Source: Streptomyces triticagri
GTDB lineage: Bacteria; Actinomycetota; Actinomycetes; Streptomycetales; Streptomycetaceae
Direction of reading: 5' to 3'
Assembly (NCBI RefSeq): GCF_003429565.1
Contig: NZ_QUAK01000239.1
Location: 119,386 to 183,385 of the forward strand
Length of the DNA stretch: 64,000 nucleotides
In this document: positions 24,369-34,431 of the stretch, in pieces
How positions within the stretch are numbered: the first letter of the stretch is position 1
Layout: the number at the start of each line of letters is the position of its first letter
Notes under the pieces: model-generated
What the model was told of the DNA's origin: nothing
The model's input: the letters and a program-made list of their open reading frames with translations, nothing else
Databases searched by the model: none
Position numbers and translations under genes: made by a program

Positions 24369-26018
24369 ATGACCAGCGAAGTGCCGCCCGCGCCACCGCT
24401 GCTCGCGATGCGCGCCATAGCGAAGTCCTTTCCCGGCGTACGCGCCCTCAAGGGCGTCGACCTGACCGTGCACTCCGGCGAGGTGGTGGCCCTGCTCGGC
24501 GAGAACGGCGCCGGCAAGTCCACCCTGATGAACATCCTCGCCGGGCTGCACTCCGACTACGAGGGCGTCATCGAACGCGACGGCGAACGCGTCGACATCC
24601 ACCGCCCCAAGGACGCCGCCCGCCACGGGATCGGCATGATCCACCAGGAACTCAATCTCGTCCCCGGACTCTCCGCCGCCGAGAACATCCTTCTCGGCCG
24701 CGAGCCCCGCACCTCGCGCGGCACCGTGGACCGCAAGGCCATGGACCGCAGAGCGGCCGCACTCCTGGCCGGCCTCGGCCTGGACACCCCGCCACGCCGC
24801 CTCGTCAAGGACTGCCGCATCGCCGAGCAGCAGCTCATCGAGGTGGCCAAGGCGCTCAGCCTGAACGTCCGGGTCCTGGTCATGGACGAGCCGACCTCGG
24901 CCCTCGCGGACGCCGAGGTGCAGCGCCTCTTCACCGTCATCCGCGAACTCACCGCGCAGGGCGTCGGCATCGTCTACATCTCGCACCGCATCGAGGAGCT
25001 GGAGGCCGTCGCGGACTCCGTCACCGTGCTCCGCGACGGCAGCCATGCAGGACACCGCACCATGGCCGACACCACCCGCGCCGAACTGATCCGCCTGATG
25101 GTCGGACGGCCGCTCGGCGAACTCTTCCCGCGTCGCCCCGAACAGCACAGCGACGGCCCCGTACGCCTGCAGATCAGCGGCCTGACCCGCCCCGACCCGT
25201 CCGGCGGACCAGCCCTGCACGGCATCGACCTCACCGTACGGTCCGGCGAGATCGTCGGCCTCGCCGGACTCATGGGCGCAGGGCGCAGCGAACTCCTGCA
25301 GGCCGTCTTCGGCGCCTACGGCCCCCGGGTACGGGGGCGGTTCACCCTCGACGGGAAGCCGTACCACCCCCGCACGCCCGGCCATGCGATCCGCCGCGGA
25401 CTCGCCCTGGTCGCCGAGGACCGCAAGGAGCAGAGCCTGGTGCTCGGCAACACCGTCCGCTTCAACGGCTCCCTCGCGGCCCTCACCCGCTACCGCACCG
25501 CCTGGCGGACCGTGAGCCGGCGACGCGAACGGGCCGCTGTGGCCGCACAGATGACACATCTGAAGGTGAAGACCCCGAGCCTGGAGTCCACCGTCTCCGA
25601 CCTCTCCGGAGGCAATCAGCAGAAGGTGGTCCTCGCCCGCTGTCTGCTCACCGAACCGAGTGTGCTCCTGATGGACGAGCCGACCCGCGGCATCGACGTC
25701 GGCGCCAAGGCCGAGATCCACGCCCTGATGGACCGGCTCGCCGCCCAGGGCACCGCCATCGTCGCCGTCTCCTCCGAACTCCCGGAACTGATCGGCATGT
25801 GCGACCGGATCCTGGTGCTCTGCGAGGGCCGCCTCACCGGCGAGTTCCACCGCGACCCCGCGCACGGGCCGCCGGCCACCCAGGAGTCGATCCTCACCGC
25901 GGCGATGGCCCGCGAGACCGTCACCGACGGCGACCCTGCAGCGGCAGCCGGGCGCGGCACCACGATCACGGACGCCCCAGGGGCGTCTCCCCGAACCGAC
26001 GGGAGCCGCGATGACTGA
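24369..26018 (+). CDS. Ribose-type (CUT2) sugar ABC ATPase with two NBDs
   Basis: 549 residues with two ATP-binding domains. The first has Walker A GENGAGKST (about 39-47), and VLVMDEPTSAL. The second has the degenerate P-loop GLMGAGRSELLQAVFG with signature LSGGNQQKVVLARCL and LLMDEPTRGIDVGAK. This degenerate second site is the RbsA/XylG/AraG hallmark. It energises the permease and binding protein that follow. The stop overlaps the permease start by 8 nt. CUT2 systems carry monosaccharides, mostly pentoses and furanoses, consistent with arabinose or ribose uptake. Confidence 0.92.
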   Translation: MTSEVPPAPPLLAMRAIAKSFPGVRALKGVDLTVHSGEVVALLGENGAGKSTLMNILAGLHSDYEGVIERDGERVDIHRPKDAARHGIGMIHQELNLVPGLSAAENILLGREPRTSRGTVDRKAMDRRAAALLAGLGLDTPPRRLVKDCRIAEQQLIEVAKALSLNVRVLVMDEPTSALADAEVQRLFTVIRELTAQGVGIVYISHRIEELEAVADSVTVLRDGSHAGHRTMADTTRAELIRLMVGRPLGELFPRRPEQHSDGPVRLQISGLTRPDPSGGPALHGIDLTVRSGEIVGLAGLMGAGRSELLQAVFGAYGPRVRGRFTLDGKPYHPRTPGHAIRRGLALVAEDRKEQSLVLGNTVRFNGSLAALTRYRTAWRTVSRRRERAAVAAQMTHLKVKTPSLESTVSDLSGGNQQKVVLARCLLTEPSVLLMDEPTRGIDVGAKAEIHALMDRLAAQGTAIVAVSSELPELIGMCDRILVLCEGRLTGEFHRDPAHGPPATQESILTAAMARETVTDGDPAAAAGRGTTITDAPGASPRTDGSRDD

Positions 26019-27111
26019 CACCCTGCCCGAGCAGACGCAGAACGGCAGCCCCGACGTCCGCACCCGTGCCCGCCGCCTGCTGCCCTGGCTCGGCTCCCTG
26101 CAGAGCTATATCGGCCTCGTCCTCATCGTGGCCATCGGCATCGCCACCCAGGGCGACACCTTCCTCGACCAGACCAACCTCACCAACGCGGTGGGCAACT
26201 TCGCCTCCCGAGGCATCCTCGCCGTCGGCGTCACCCTGGTCATCCTCACCGCCGGCATCGACCTCTCCGTCGGATCCCTGCTCGGCTTCGCCTCGATGGC
26301 CTCCGCCATGATGCTCGCCAACCACGACATGCCCGTCTGGCAGATAGTGCCGTTGTGCATGCTGATCGGCGCCGCCTTCGGCTTCGTCAACGGCGTCGGC
26401 ACCTCGGTCCTGCGCATCCAGTCGTTCGTCATGACCCTGGCCATGCTCTCCATCGCCCGCGGACTCGACCGCCAGATGTCCGACAACCAGTCCGTCGGCA
26501 CCACCGTCGCCGGACCCGACGGCAAACTCACCGAGAACGCCGAGGCGTTCCAGTCGCTCGGCACCCCCGGGCACAACGTCGGCGTCGGCTTCCTCGGACC
26601 CGACGGCGTCTACTACCCGGTGCTCGCCTTCGTCGTCGTCTGCGTCGTCTTCCACCTGATCCTGTCCCGCACCGCCTTCGGCCGGCACATCTACGCGGTC
26701 GGCGGGAACCCGACGGCCGCCCGCCTCTCCGGCATCAACGTCACCCTCGTCGTCATCGCCGTCTTCACCCTCTCCGGCATGCTCGCCGGCTTCGCCGGAC
26801 CGATCGACGCCGCCTACTCGGTGTCCGCCGACCCCCAGGCCGGCAACACCTACGAACTCGACGCCATCGCGGCCGCCGTCATCGGCGGCGCCTCACTCGC
26901 CGGCGGCAAGGGCACCATCATCGGCACCTTCGTCGGCGCCCTGATCCTCACCCTGCTCGACAACGTCCTCGGCCTGAACGCCGTCAGCGACAACTGGCAA
27001 CTGGTCATCAAGGGACTCATCGTCGTCGTCGCCGTCGTGCTGCAGCGCCCCGGACTGCTGCGCACCCTGCGCCACCGACTCACCCCGGCTGAGAAGGAGA
27101 CCGCACCATGA
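26011..27111 (+). CDS. Ribose-type (CUT2) sugar ABC permease
   Basis: 366 residues, RbsC-like, with 8-10 hydrophobic segments. Characteristic stretches are VGVTLVILTAGIDLSVGSLLG near the N-terminal third, YAVGGNPTAARLSGINV, and AIAAAVIGGASLAGGKGTIIGTFVGALIL. An insert of about 40 polar residues (DRQMSDNQSVGTTVAGPDG) between segments is longer than in E. coli RbsC. It overlaps its neighbours at both ends, confirming a tight ATPase-permease-binding protein unit. Confidence 0.92.
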   Translation: MTDTLPEQTQNGSPDVRTRARRLLPWLGSLQSYIGLVLIVAIGIATQGDTFLDQTNLTNAVGNFASRGILAVGVTLVILTAGIDLSVGSLLGFASMASAMMLANHDMPVWQIVPLCMLIGAAFGFVNGVGTSVLRIQSFVMTLAMLSIARGLDRQMSDNQSVGTTVAGPDGKLTENAEAFQSLGTPGHNVGVGFLGPDGVYYPVLAFVVVCVVFHLILSRTAFGRHIYAVGGNPTAARLSGINVTLVVIAVFTLSGMLAGFAGPIDAAYSVSADPQAGNTYELDAIAAAVIGGASLAGGKGTIIGTFVGALILTLLDNVLGLNAVSDNWQLVIKGLIVVVAVVLQRPGLLRTLRHRLTPAEKETAP

Positions 27112-28109
27112 CCCGTACACCGCGCACAGCAGCCGCAGCCGCGCTGGCAGCAGTCCTCGCACTCAGCGCGGGCTGCGCCTCCAAGACCGACGACGGCACC
27201 GGCGGCTCGGGCAAGGACGGCGACAAGTCCACCTTCACCATCGGCTACTCGCAGGCCAACAACGCCGAGCCGTACCGCGCCCAACTCAACAAGCAACTGC
27301 GGTACTTCGCCAAGCAGCACAAGAACATCAAGCTGCTGCCCATCGCCGACGCCGAACAGGACAACGCCCGCCAGGTCAGCCAGGTCCAGCAGTTCATCCA
27401 GCAGAAGGTCGACGTCCTCATCGTCTCGCCCAACGAACCCGACCCGCTCACCCCCGCCGTCGAGCAGGCCTGCCAGGCGAAGATCCCGGTCATCATCCTC
27501 GACCGGGACGTCAAGACCGACTGCTACGACTCCTTCATCGGCGGCGACAATTACCAGATCGGCAAGAAGGCCGGCGAGGCCGCGATCAAGGCTCTTCCGG
27601 ACGGCGGCAATGTCGCCGAGATCCGCGGACTGCTCTCCACCGACCCGCAGAAGCAACGCCACAAGGGCTTCGCGGACGCCCTGAAGGGCCACGACGACAT
27701 CAAGGTCGTCGAGCAGCGCGAGGGCAAATGGCTGCAGCCCGAAGGCACCAAGATCATGCAGCAGTGGCTGCAGCGCGGCACCAGAATCGACCTGGTGTAC
27801 GCACACAACGACCCCATGGCGATCGGCGCCCAGTCCGCCGCGGCCGGAGCCGGCAAGGCCAAGGACATCGACTTCATCGGCATCGACGGACTCGCCATCC
27901 CCGACGGCGGCATCCGCGCCGTCCAGCAGGGAAAGATGATCGCCACCTATCTGTACCCGACGGGCGCCGAGGAGGCGGCCGAGACGGCGGCGGCACTCGC
28001 CGAGGGCAAGTCGGTGCAGAAGAAGCAGACCCTCGACACCACCGAGATCACCAAGTCCAACGCCGAGGACGTGTACGGGCGTTACGACATGAGCAAGAAG
28101 TCCGGCTGA
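27108..28109 (+). CDS. Ribose-type (CUT2) sugar-binding lipoprotein
   Basis: 333 residues. A Sec signal with lipobox LALSAGCASK is followed by a peripla_BP_4 fold: FTIGYSQANNAEPYRAQLN, VSPNEPDPLTPAVEQAC, VIILDRDVKTDCYDSFIGGDNYQIGKKAGE, and YAHNDPMAIGAQSAA. It is RbsB/XylF-like, with the RDV and ND positions that usually contact the sugar. The ATGA overlap with the permease fixes the start. It binds a monosaccharide, in contrast to the two CUT1 binding proteins in the operon. Confidence 0.92.
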   Translation: MTRTPRTAAAAALAAVLALSAGCASKTDDGTGGSGKDGDKSTFTIGYSQANNAEPYRAQLNKQLRYFAKQHKNIKLLPIADAEQDNARQVSQVQQFIQQKVDVLIVSPNEPDPLTPAVEQACQAKIPVIILDRDVKTDCYDSFIGGDNYQIGKKAGEAAIKALPDGGNVAEIRGLLSTDPQKQRHKGFADALKGHDDIKVVEQREGKWLQPEGTKIMQQWLQRGTRIDLVYAHNDPMAIGAQSAAAGAGKAKDIDFIGIDGLAIPDGGIRAVQQGKMIATYLYPTGAEEAAETAAALAEGKSVQKKQTLDTTEITKSNAEDVYGRYDMSKKSG

Positions 28110-28161
28110 CCCCGACCGGCCACCACGCACACCCCCGTACACATCACCTCTTGGGACCCAT

Positions 28162-29664
28162 ATGACCCTGATCCTCGGCATCGACATCGGCACGTCCTCG
28201 TCCAAGGGCGTGCTGACCCGGCCCGACGGCACCCTCGTCGCCCAGTCCGTGCGCGAACACGTCACCGACACCCCGTACCCCGGCCGGGTCGAGCACGACG
28301 CGGAACGCGTGTGGTGGAGCGATCTCGTCGCCCTCGCACGGGAGTTGACCGCCACGGCCGCCGCATCGGGCGAGCGCGTCAGCGCGGTCGGCATCAGCGG
28401 CATCGGCCCCTGCCTGCTGCCCGCCGGCGCCGCGGGCACCCCGCTGCGTCCGGCCATCCTGTACGGGGTGGACACCCGGGCCGGCGACCAGATCGCCGCG
28501 CAGACCGCACGCTACGGCCAGGACCGCATCGCCGCCCGCTGCGGCTCCGTGCTCACCAGCCAGGCCATCGGCCCCAAACTGCAGTGGCTGCGCGAGCGGG
28601 AGCCGGACGTGTACGGCGCCACGAGCCGCTGGTACATGGCCAGTTCCTGGCTCGCACACCGGCTCACCGGCGCCTATGTGCTCGACCACCACTCCGCGAG
28701 CCAGTGCACACCGCTCTACGACCTGCACACCCACACCTGGATCGAGGACTGGTGCGAGGACATCGCACCCGGGCTCGAATGGCCCGAACTGGTCTGGCCC
28801 GCCGACGTGGTGGGCGAGGTGACCACCGCGGCCGCCGCCGAGACCGGCATCCCGGCCGGCACCCCGGTGGTGGCCGGCACCGTCGACGCCTGGGCGGAGG
28901 CAACGGCGGTCGGCGCCACCAGGCCGGGCGATCTGATGCTGATGTACGGCACCACGATGTTCCTGGTCAACTTCACCGCGAGGCCCGTCTCCAGCACCAA
29001 ACTCTGGGGGACCACCGGCGCCTTCCCCGGCACCTACTGCCTGGCCGGCGGCATGGCCACCTCCGGCGCCGTGACCGCCTGGCTGCGCGAGCTGACCGGC
29101 GCTGACTACCCCACGCTGGTGGTCGAGGCGGCCCAAGTCCCGCCGGGCGCGGAGGGATTGCTGATGCTGCCGTACTTCGCGGGGGAGCGGTCACCGCTCT
29201 TCGACCCCGATGCGCGCGGCCTCGTCCACGGCCTGACACTGCGTCACGGACGCGGGCACCTGTACCGCGCGGCACTGGAGGGGACGGCCTTCGGCGTACG
29301 CCACAACCTCGCCGCCATCATCGAGGCCGGCGGCGACCCGCACCGGCTGATCGCGGTCGGCGGCGGTGCCCGCGAACTCTGGACACAGATCGTCTCCGAC
29401 GCCACCGGCAAGCCGCAGCAGGTCCCGCGGCACACCGTCGGAGCCGCCTACGGGGACACCTTCCTCGCGGCGGTGGGCACCGGCCTCGCCCAGCCGTCGG
29501 ACATCGCGGCATGGAACCCCGTCGAGTCCGTCGTCGAGCCGGACCCCTCCCGCGGCGCGCTGTACGAGGAGCTCTACGGCCACTACCTGGACCTCTACCT
29601 CTCCACCCGGGACACGGCGCACGCCCTCGCCGCCCGCCAGCACACCGACGCGGGCGGCCGCTGA
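28162..29664 (+). CDS. FGGY-family sugar kinase (candidate D-ribulokinase)
   Basis: 500 residues. The N-terminal phosphate loop GIDIGTSSSKG (about 6-16) and C-terminal LPYFAGERSPLFDPDARG (about 334-351), with AVGGGARELWTQIVSDATG following, define an FGGY carbohydrate kinase. Xylulokinases look similar. Given the isomerase upstream, phosphorylation of D-ribulose to D-ribulose 5-phosphate is the simplest pathway step, because that product enters the pentose phosphate pathway directly. D-xylulose or L-fuculose remain possible. The TGATG junction couples it to the next gene. Confidence 0.82.
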   Translation: MTLILGIDIGTSSSKGVLTRPDGTLVAQSVREHVTDTPYPGRVEHDAERVWWSDLVALARELTATAAASGERVSAVGISGIGPCLLPAGAAGTPLRPAILYGVDTRAGDQIAAQTARYGQDRIAARCGSVLTSQAIGPKLQWLREREPDVYGATSRWYMASSWLAHRLTGAYVLDHHSASQCTPLYDLHTHTWIEDWCEDIAPGLEWPELVWPADVVGEVTTAAAAETGIPAGTPVVAGTVDAWAEATAVGATRPGDLMLMYGTTMFLVNFTARPVSSTKLWGTTGAFPGTYCLAGGMATSGAVTAWLRELTGADYPTLVVEAAQVPPGAEGLLMLPYFAGERSPLFDPDARGLVHGLTLRHGRGHLYRAALEGTAFGVRHNLAAIIEAGGDPHRLIAVGGGARELWTQIVSDATGKPQQVPRHTVGAAYGDTFLAAVGTGLAQPSDIAAWNPVESVVEPDPSRGALYEELYGHYLDLYLSTRDTAHALAARQHTDAGGR

Positions 29665-32165
29665 TGTTCGACGACGACCGGCCCTGGCTGCGCCGCTGCA
29701 CCGGGCAGGACCGCGCCCACATCGTGCTGCCCGTCGGCGGCATCGGCACCGGATGCATCGGCTTCGGCGGCCGCGGCCAGCTGCTCGACTGGGAGCTGTT
29801 CAACCGCCCGGCGAAGGGCTCGAGCGCCGACACCTTCTTCGCCCTACGACTCGACGACGGCGAACGCGTCAGCACGCGGGTCCTGGAGGCCGCGCTCCTG
29901 GAACACGAGTACGCGGGCCCGCACGGCAGCCGGACGGCTTTGCACGGACTGCCCCGATTCCCCCGCGGCGAGTTCGCCGCGGCGTATCCCTTCGGCCAGG
30001 CCCTCCTGACCGACCCCGAACTCCCGGTCGTGGCCACGGTGTCCGCGTACAACCCCTTGGTGCCCTCGGACGCCGAGGCCAGCGGCCTGCCCCTGTTCGT
30101 CCACCGCACCCGGCTGCGCAACACCTCCGACCGGACCGTCCGGGCCGCGGTCTGCGGAAGCCTCCAGCACATCGCGGGACGCGGCCGCGACGGGCGGACA
30201 CCGGCGGGCAACAGCTTCTCGCTCGTCACCACGGCCGAAGGCACCACCACACTCGCAGGCCGGTGCAGCGACGCGGTCGCCCAGGACGACGAGGCCCGCG
30301 GCAGCCTCGCCCTCGCGGCCGTCGACGGCCCGGTCACCTCGCACCGGCTGACCTGGGCACACCGCTCCTGGGGCGACTCGCTGCTGGACTTCTGGGACGA
30401 CTTCGCCGACGACGGCAGGCTCGAGGCACCCGACGAGGGCGCCCGGGTCCCGACCGGATCCCTCGTCGTCACCAAGGAGATACCTCCGGGCGAGTCCGCC
30501 GACTTCACCTTCCTGATCGCCTGGCACTTCCCCAACCGCCGTGCCTGGACCCACCACTTCGCGGGCCCACCGGACTACGGGCACGGCGGGCCGCTGGTCG
30601 GCAACCACTACACCGGCCGCTTCACCGACGCCGCGGACGTGATACGCCACGCCGTGCCGCGCCTCGCCGACGACCTGCGCCGGACCCGTGCCTACGTGGA
30701 GACGGTCACCGGCTCCGACCTGCCGGACGCGGTGCAGGACGCCGTGCTCTCCAACACGGCCGTACTCAAGTCGCCCACCTGTTTCCGTATCGCCGACGGC
30801 ACCTTCCTCGCCTGGGAGGGCGGCAACACCGACCACGGCAGCTGTCACGGCAGCTGCACCCACGTCTGGAACTACCAGTACGCGCTCGAGCAGCTCTTCC
30901 CCGACCTGGCCTGGACGATGCGGGAGGTCGAGTTCGTGCACTCCCTCGACGACCGCGGACGGATGAGCTTCCGGGCCGGACTGCCGCTCGCCACCGAGGG
31001 CACCGCATGGCCGGTCGCGGCCGCCGACGGCCAACTCGGCGCACTCCTGCGCCTGCACCGCACCTGGCGGCTCACCGGCCGCGACGACCTCCTCGCCGCC
31101 CTGTGGCCCGGCGCCCGCAAGGCCCTCGAATTCACCTGGCTCCCGCTCGGCTGGGACGCCGACCGCGACGGCCTCATGGAGGGCTGCCAGCACAGCACCT
31201 CGGACGTGGAGTACTACGGCCCGAACGGCGTCAACCAGTCCTGGTACCTGGGCGCCCTGGCCGCCTCGGCCGAGATGGCCCGTGCCCTCGGCGAACCGGA
31301 CTTCGCCGCCGACTGCGAGCAGCTCCTGGCCCGCGGCGCGGCCGCCACCGACACCGAGCTCTTCAACGGTGAGTACTACGCCCACCAGGTGCGCCCACCG
31401 GGCAGCGCCGACCGCATCGCCGACGGACTGCGCATCCGCTACGACGGCGACAACCCGGACGTCGGCTCCGACGACCTGGTGGACCCGGACCTGCAGATCG
31501 GCCCGGGCTGCATGACCGACCAACTGGCCGGCCACGCCCTGGCCCTGCTCGGCGGACTCGACGACCGGCTCGACCCCGCCCACGTCCGCACCGCCCTGCA
31601 CAGCATCGTGCGCCACAACCACCGCGACGAGTTCCACACCCACTTCAACCATCTGCGCAGCTACGCACTCGGCGACGAGCACGGCCTGCTCAACTGCACC
31701 TATCCGCACGGCGGCCGGCCCGAACGGCCCTTCCCGTACTGCCACGAGGTGTGGACCGGACTCGAGTACACAGCGGCCGTCGCGCTCGCCGCGCACGGGC
31801 TGCACGACCTCGCCCGGCACATCGTCGAGGACGTCCGCGCCCGCTACTCGGGCCGCACCCGCAATCCGTTCAACGAGGTGGAGTGCGGCAACCACTACGT
31901 GCGCTCCATGGCGTCCTTCGGGCTCGCACACGCCTGGCCCCGCACGGTCGTCGACGCCCGCAGCCGCACCATCACGCTCGACCCGCTGCCGGGCCGCTGG
32001 CCCGTGCTCGCCGGCTCCCTCGTCGGGACCGTGCAGGTGACCGAGGAGGGCACGGCACGGTTCACCGGCAGCCACGAGGGCGAGCCGTACGCCGTCGTCC
32101 TGCGCCGGCCCGCACCGCCCGTACGCGCAATCCGGGACACCCCAGGACAGGAGACCCCGCGATGA
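29664..32165 (+). CDS. GH116-like glycoside hydrolase (GBA2/DUF608 type)
   Basis: 833 residues. The N-terminal beta domain begins VLPVGGIGTGCIGFGGRGQLLDWELFN, as in GH116. The C-terminal (alpha/alpha)6 barrel contains SCTHVWNYQYALEQLFPDL near residue 397 and GCQHSTSDVEYYGPNGVNQSWY near 508; the Asp of the latter is the probable acid/base. There is no signal peptide, so the enzyme is intracellular. GH116 includes beta-glucosidases and beta-xylosidases, and in actinobacteria an exo-beta-D-arabinofuranosidase acting on mycobacterial arabinan. Company with GH172 favours the last. The start overlaps the kinase stop (TGATG). Confidence 0.8.
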   Translation: MFDDDRPWLRRCTGQDRAHIVLPVGGIGTGCIGFGGRGQLLDWELFNRPAKGSSADTFFALRLDDGERVSTRVLEAALLEHEYAGPHGSRTALHGLPRFPRGEFAAAYPFGQALLTDPELPVVATVSAYNPLVPSDAEASGLPLFVHRTRLRNTSDRTVRAAVCGSLQHIAGRGRDGRTPAGNSFSLVTTAEGTTTLAGRCSDAVAQDDEARGSLALAAVDGPVTSHRLTWAHRSWGDSLLDFWDDFADDGRLEAPDEGARVPTGSLVVTKEIPPGESADFTFLIAWHFPNRRAWTHHFAGPPDYGHGGPLVGNHYTGRFTDAADVIRHAVPRLADDLRRTRAYVETVTGSDLPDAVQDAVLSNTAVLKSPTCFRIADGTFLAWEGGNTDHGSCHGSCTHVWNYQYALEQLFPDLAWTMREVEFVHSLDDRGRMSFRAGLPLATEGTAWPVAAADGQLGALLRLHRTWRLTGRDDLLAALWPGARKALEFTWLPLGWDADRDGLMEGCQHSTSDVEYYGPNGVNQSWYLGALAASAEMARALGEPDFAADCEQLLARGAAATDTELFNGEYYAHQVRPPGSADRIADGLRIRYDGDNPDVGSDDLVDPDLQIGPGCMTDQLAGHALALLGGLDDRLDPAHVRTALHSIVRHNHRDEFHTHFNHLRSYALGDEHGLLNCTYPHGGRPERPFPYCHEVWTGLEYTAAVALAAHGLHDLARHIVEDVRARYSGRTRNPFNEVECGNHYVRSMASFGLAHAWPRTVVDARSRTITLDPLPGRWPVLAGSLVGTVQVTEEGTARFTGSHEGEPYAVVLRRPAPPVRAIRDTPGQETPR

Positions 32166-33484
32166 CCACCTTCCACCGGGCAGCCCTCACCCGGCGCCGC
32201 GCCCTGCACCTGACGGCTGCCGCCGCGACCCTTCCCGCGGCATCCGCGCTCACCGGCTGCGGCGGCAGCGACGACGGCGGGGGCTCCGCCGCCACCGGGG
32301 ACCTGAGCCTGGTCTACCTCGGCGACGCCACCCAGCAGAAGTCGTTCAACGCCCTCTTCGACGAGTTCAACAAGGCCCATCCGGAGATCCGCATCAAGGC
32401 ACGCGGCATCGCCGCCAAGGACTGGGCCACCTTCGCCAACACCGTCTCCACCCAGATCGCCGGCGGCAAGGTGCCCGACGTCGTGCAGGTCGCCACCGAG
32501 GGCCAACGCCTGTTCGCCTCCAAGGGATTGCTCGAACCCCTCGACAGCTACATCGAGAAGGACAAGAAGACCGTCGACGCCTACTTCGCCGACGTCGACC
32601 CCAAGCTGCGCCGCTGGACCCAGAAGTACGGCTCCACCGGTGACGGCCGCACCTACTACATCCCGGGCGGCTACAACACGGTCGTCATGTACCTCAATAC
32701 GGAGGTCTTCGCGAAGGCCGGCGTCGACCTGCCGTCGGGGGAGTGGACCTGGGACGACTTCCGGCGGGCCGGCGTGCGGATCAAGGAGCGCACCGGAGCG
32801 TTCCTGCTGCCGGTCGGCTACGGATTCCCGTTCGTGGACATCCTGCCATGGCTGCTCACCAACGGCACCAGCACCCTCAACTCGGCCTGGGACAAAGGGA
32901 CGTTCGCCTCGGCGGAGGCCGTCGAGGCGGCCGGCTTCGTCAAGAGCCTCGTCGACGACGGCCTGTCGCCCAAGCCCGGCGGCACCTTCGACGCCGGCGC
33001 CCAGCTCGCCAAGGACAAGCTCGCCGCTCTCGGCGGCGGCCGTTGGCCGACCCTCGACGTACGCCGGCTCGACATGGTCGACAAGGTACGCATCGTGAGC
33101 TGGCCGGTGAAGGCGGGACAGGGGACACCCGTCGGCTGGGACGGCTGGCCGATCCTCAAGGCGTCCAAGAAGAAGCAGGCGGCCTGGACGTTCCTGAAGT
33201 GGCTGATGAGCAAGGACGCCTCCCGGTTCTACGCCTCCATCGGCGGCACCACCGTGCCGGCCCGCAACTCGGTGGCACAGAGCGCGAGTTTCACCGACGA
33301 CGCACCCAAGGGCACCCCGGAACTGGCGGAGGCGATCGGCTACGCCACTCCCATCCCGTCGCCGAATCAGGGCGCGCAGATGCAGGCCGCCGTCACCCAG
33401 GGCTGGCAGGCCGCGATCACCGGTACGAAGCCGGTGCGCGAGGCACTGGAGGCGGCCAACAGCAAACTGGGCGGGCTGTTGTGA
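32162..33484 (+). CDS. Second CUT1-type sugar-binding lipoprotein
   Basis: 440 residues. The N terminus TRRRALHLTAAAATL followed by ALTGCGGS is a Tat-like signal with lipobox. The family 1 solute-binding core is clear (FNALFDEFNKAHPEIRIKARG, GGKVPDVVQVATEGQ, WPILKASKKKQAAWTFLKWLM). It is only distantly similar to the binding protein at 19649, so the two importers probably recognise different oligosaccharides. The ATGA overlap with the GH116 gene shows it is in the same operon. Confidence 0.9.
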   Translation: MTTFHRAALTRRRALHLTAAAATLPAASALTGCGGSDDGGGSAATGDLSLVYLGDATQQKSFNALFDEFNKAHPEIRIKARGIAAKDWATFANTVSTQIAGGKVPDVVQVATEGQRLFASKGLLEPLDSYIEKDKKTVDAYFADVDPKLRRWTQKYGSTGDGRTYYIPGGYNTVVMYLNTEVFAKAGVDLPSGEWTWDDFRRAGVRIKERTGAFLLPVGYGFPFVDILPWLLTNGTSTLNSAWDKGTFASAEAVEAAGFVKSLVDDGLSPKPGGTFDAGAQLAKDKLAALGGGRWPTLDVRRLDMVDKVRIVSWPVKAGQGTPVGWDGWPILKASKKKQAAWTFLKWLMSKDASRFYASIGGTTVPARNSVAQSASFTDDAPKGTPELAEAIGYATPIPSPNQGAQMQAAVTQGWQAAITGTKPVREALEAANSKLGGLL

Positions 33485-34431
33485 CCGACACCGCGGTACG
33501 TGCCGTGCGGCGCCGCGCATCCGTCCGGCCGGGCGGTGATCGCGTGCGGCCTGCCGGTCCCCGCCGGGACCGGGTGGGCTATGCCTTCGTCAGCCCCGCC
33601 GTGCTGCTGTTCCTGGTGTTCGTACTCGGCCCGTTCGTCGCCGCCATCGGCCTGAGCTTCTTCGCCTGGGACATGCTCACCCCGGCCCGCTTCACCGGCG
33701 TCGACAACTTCACCCGCATGTTCGCCGACCCACTGCTCTACAAGGCACTCGCGAACACCTTCGTCTTCGCACTCGCCTCCGTCGTCACCCACCTGGTGGG
33801 CGGTCTGCTGCTGGCGCTCGCCGTCAACCGGGCGATGAGCAGGGCCCTTTCGTACTTCGTACGCACGGCCCTGTTCTTCCCCTTCGTCATCTCCTGGGCC
33901 GCCGTCGCACTGCTCTGGAAGTACGTGCTCGACCCGACCTTCGGCATCGTCACGCACTACGCGGGCGAGCTGGGCATCAGTACCCCGGACTGGTTCACCG
34001 ACCCGGCCTGGGCGCTGCCCGCGATCATCGGCATCGACTTCTGGCACACCATCGGCTTCACCTTCGTCATCATGCTCGCCGGGCTGCAGACCGTACCGAA
34101 GGAACTCGTCGAGGCGGCACGCTGCGACGGCGCGAACGGCCGGCAGATCCTCTGGCACGTGACGATCCCGCTGATGTCACCGACCATCTTCTTCGCCGCG
34201 GTCATCACCTTCATCGGGGCCTTCCAGATCTTCGACCCGGTGCAGATCATCACCCCGCAAGGCGGCCCGGACGACTCCACCCTGACCGTGGTCATGTACC
34301 TCTACCAGAAGGGCTTCGAGTCCTTCCAGGTCGGATACGCGTCGGCCGTCTCGCTCCTGGTGTTCGTCGTGATGATGGCCGTCACGCTGCTGCAGTTCCG
34401 GGGATCCAGGAAGTGGGTGCACCACCAGTGA
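33481..34431 (+). CDS. CUT1 ABC sugar permease, MalF/UgpA type (second system)
   Basis: 316 residues. A basic N-terminal tail of about 35 residues precedes six membrane segments. The EAA loop is KELVEAARCDGANGRQILWHVTIPLMSP near residues 204-231. The GTG start overlaps the preceding stop (GTGA). It is the partner of the product of 34428-35246. Again no cognate ATPase gene is present. Confidence 0.9.
   Translation: MTDTAVRAVRRRASVRPGGDRVRPAGPRRDRVGYAFVSPAVLLFLVFVLGPFVAAIGLSFFAWDMLTPARFTGVDNFTRMFADPLLYKALANTFVFALASVVTHLVGGLLLALAVNRAMSRALSYFVRTALFFPFVISWAAVALLWKYVLDPTFGIVTHYAGELGISTPDWFTDPAWALPAIIGIDFWHTIGFTFVIMLAGLQTVPKELVEAARCDGANGRQILWHVTIPLMSPTIFFAAVITFIGAFQIFDPVQIITPQGGPDDSTLTVVMYLYQKGFESFQVGYASAVSLLVFVVMMAVTLLQFRGSRKWVHHQ

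Noticed and set aside
22776..26063. A 1095-codon open frame on the - strand
   Set aside because: It is a shadow of the isomerase and ABC ATPase genes, both with intact family motifs on the + strand.
18481..29664. L-arabinose or L-fucose catabolic operon
   Set aside because: Neither ribulose-phosphate epimerase nor fuculose-phosphate aldolase is present, and GH172 plus GH116 suit D-arabinofuranosides better. Not excluded formally.
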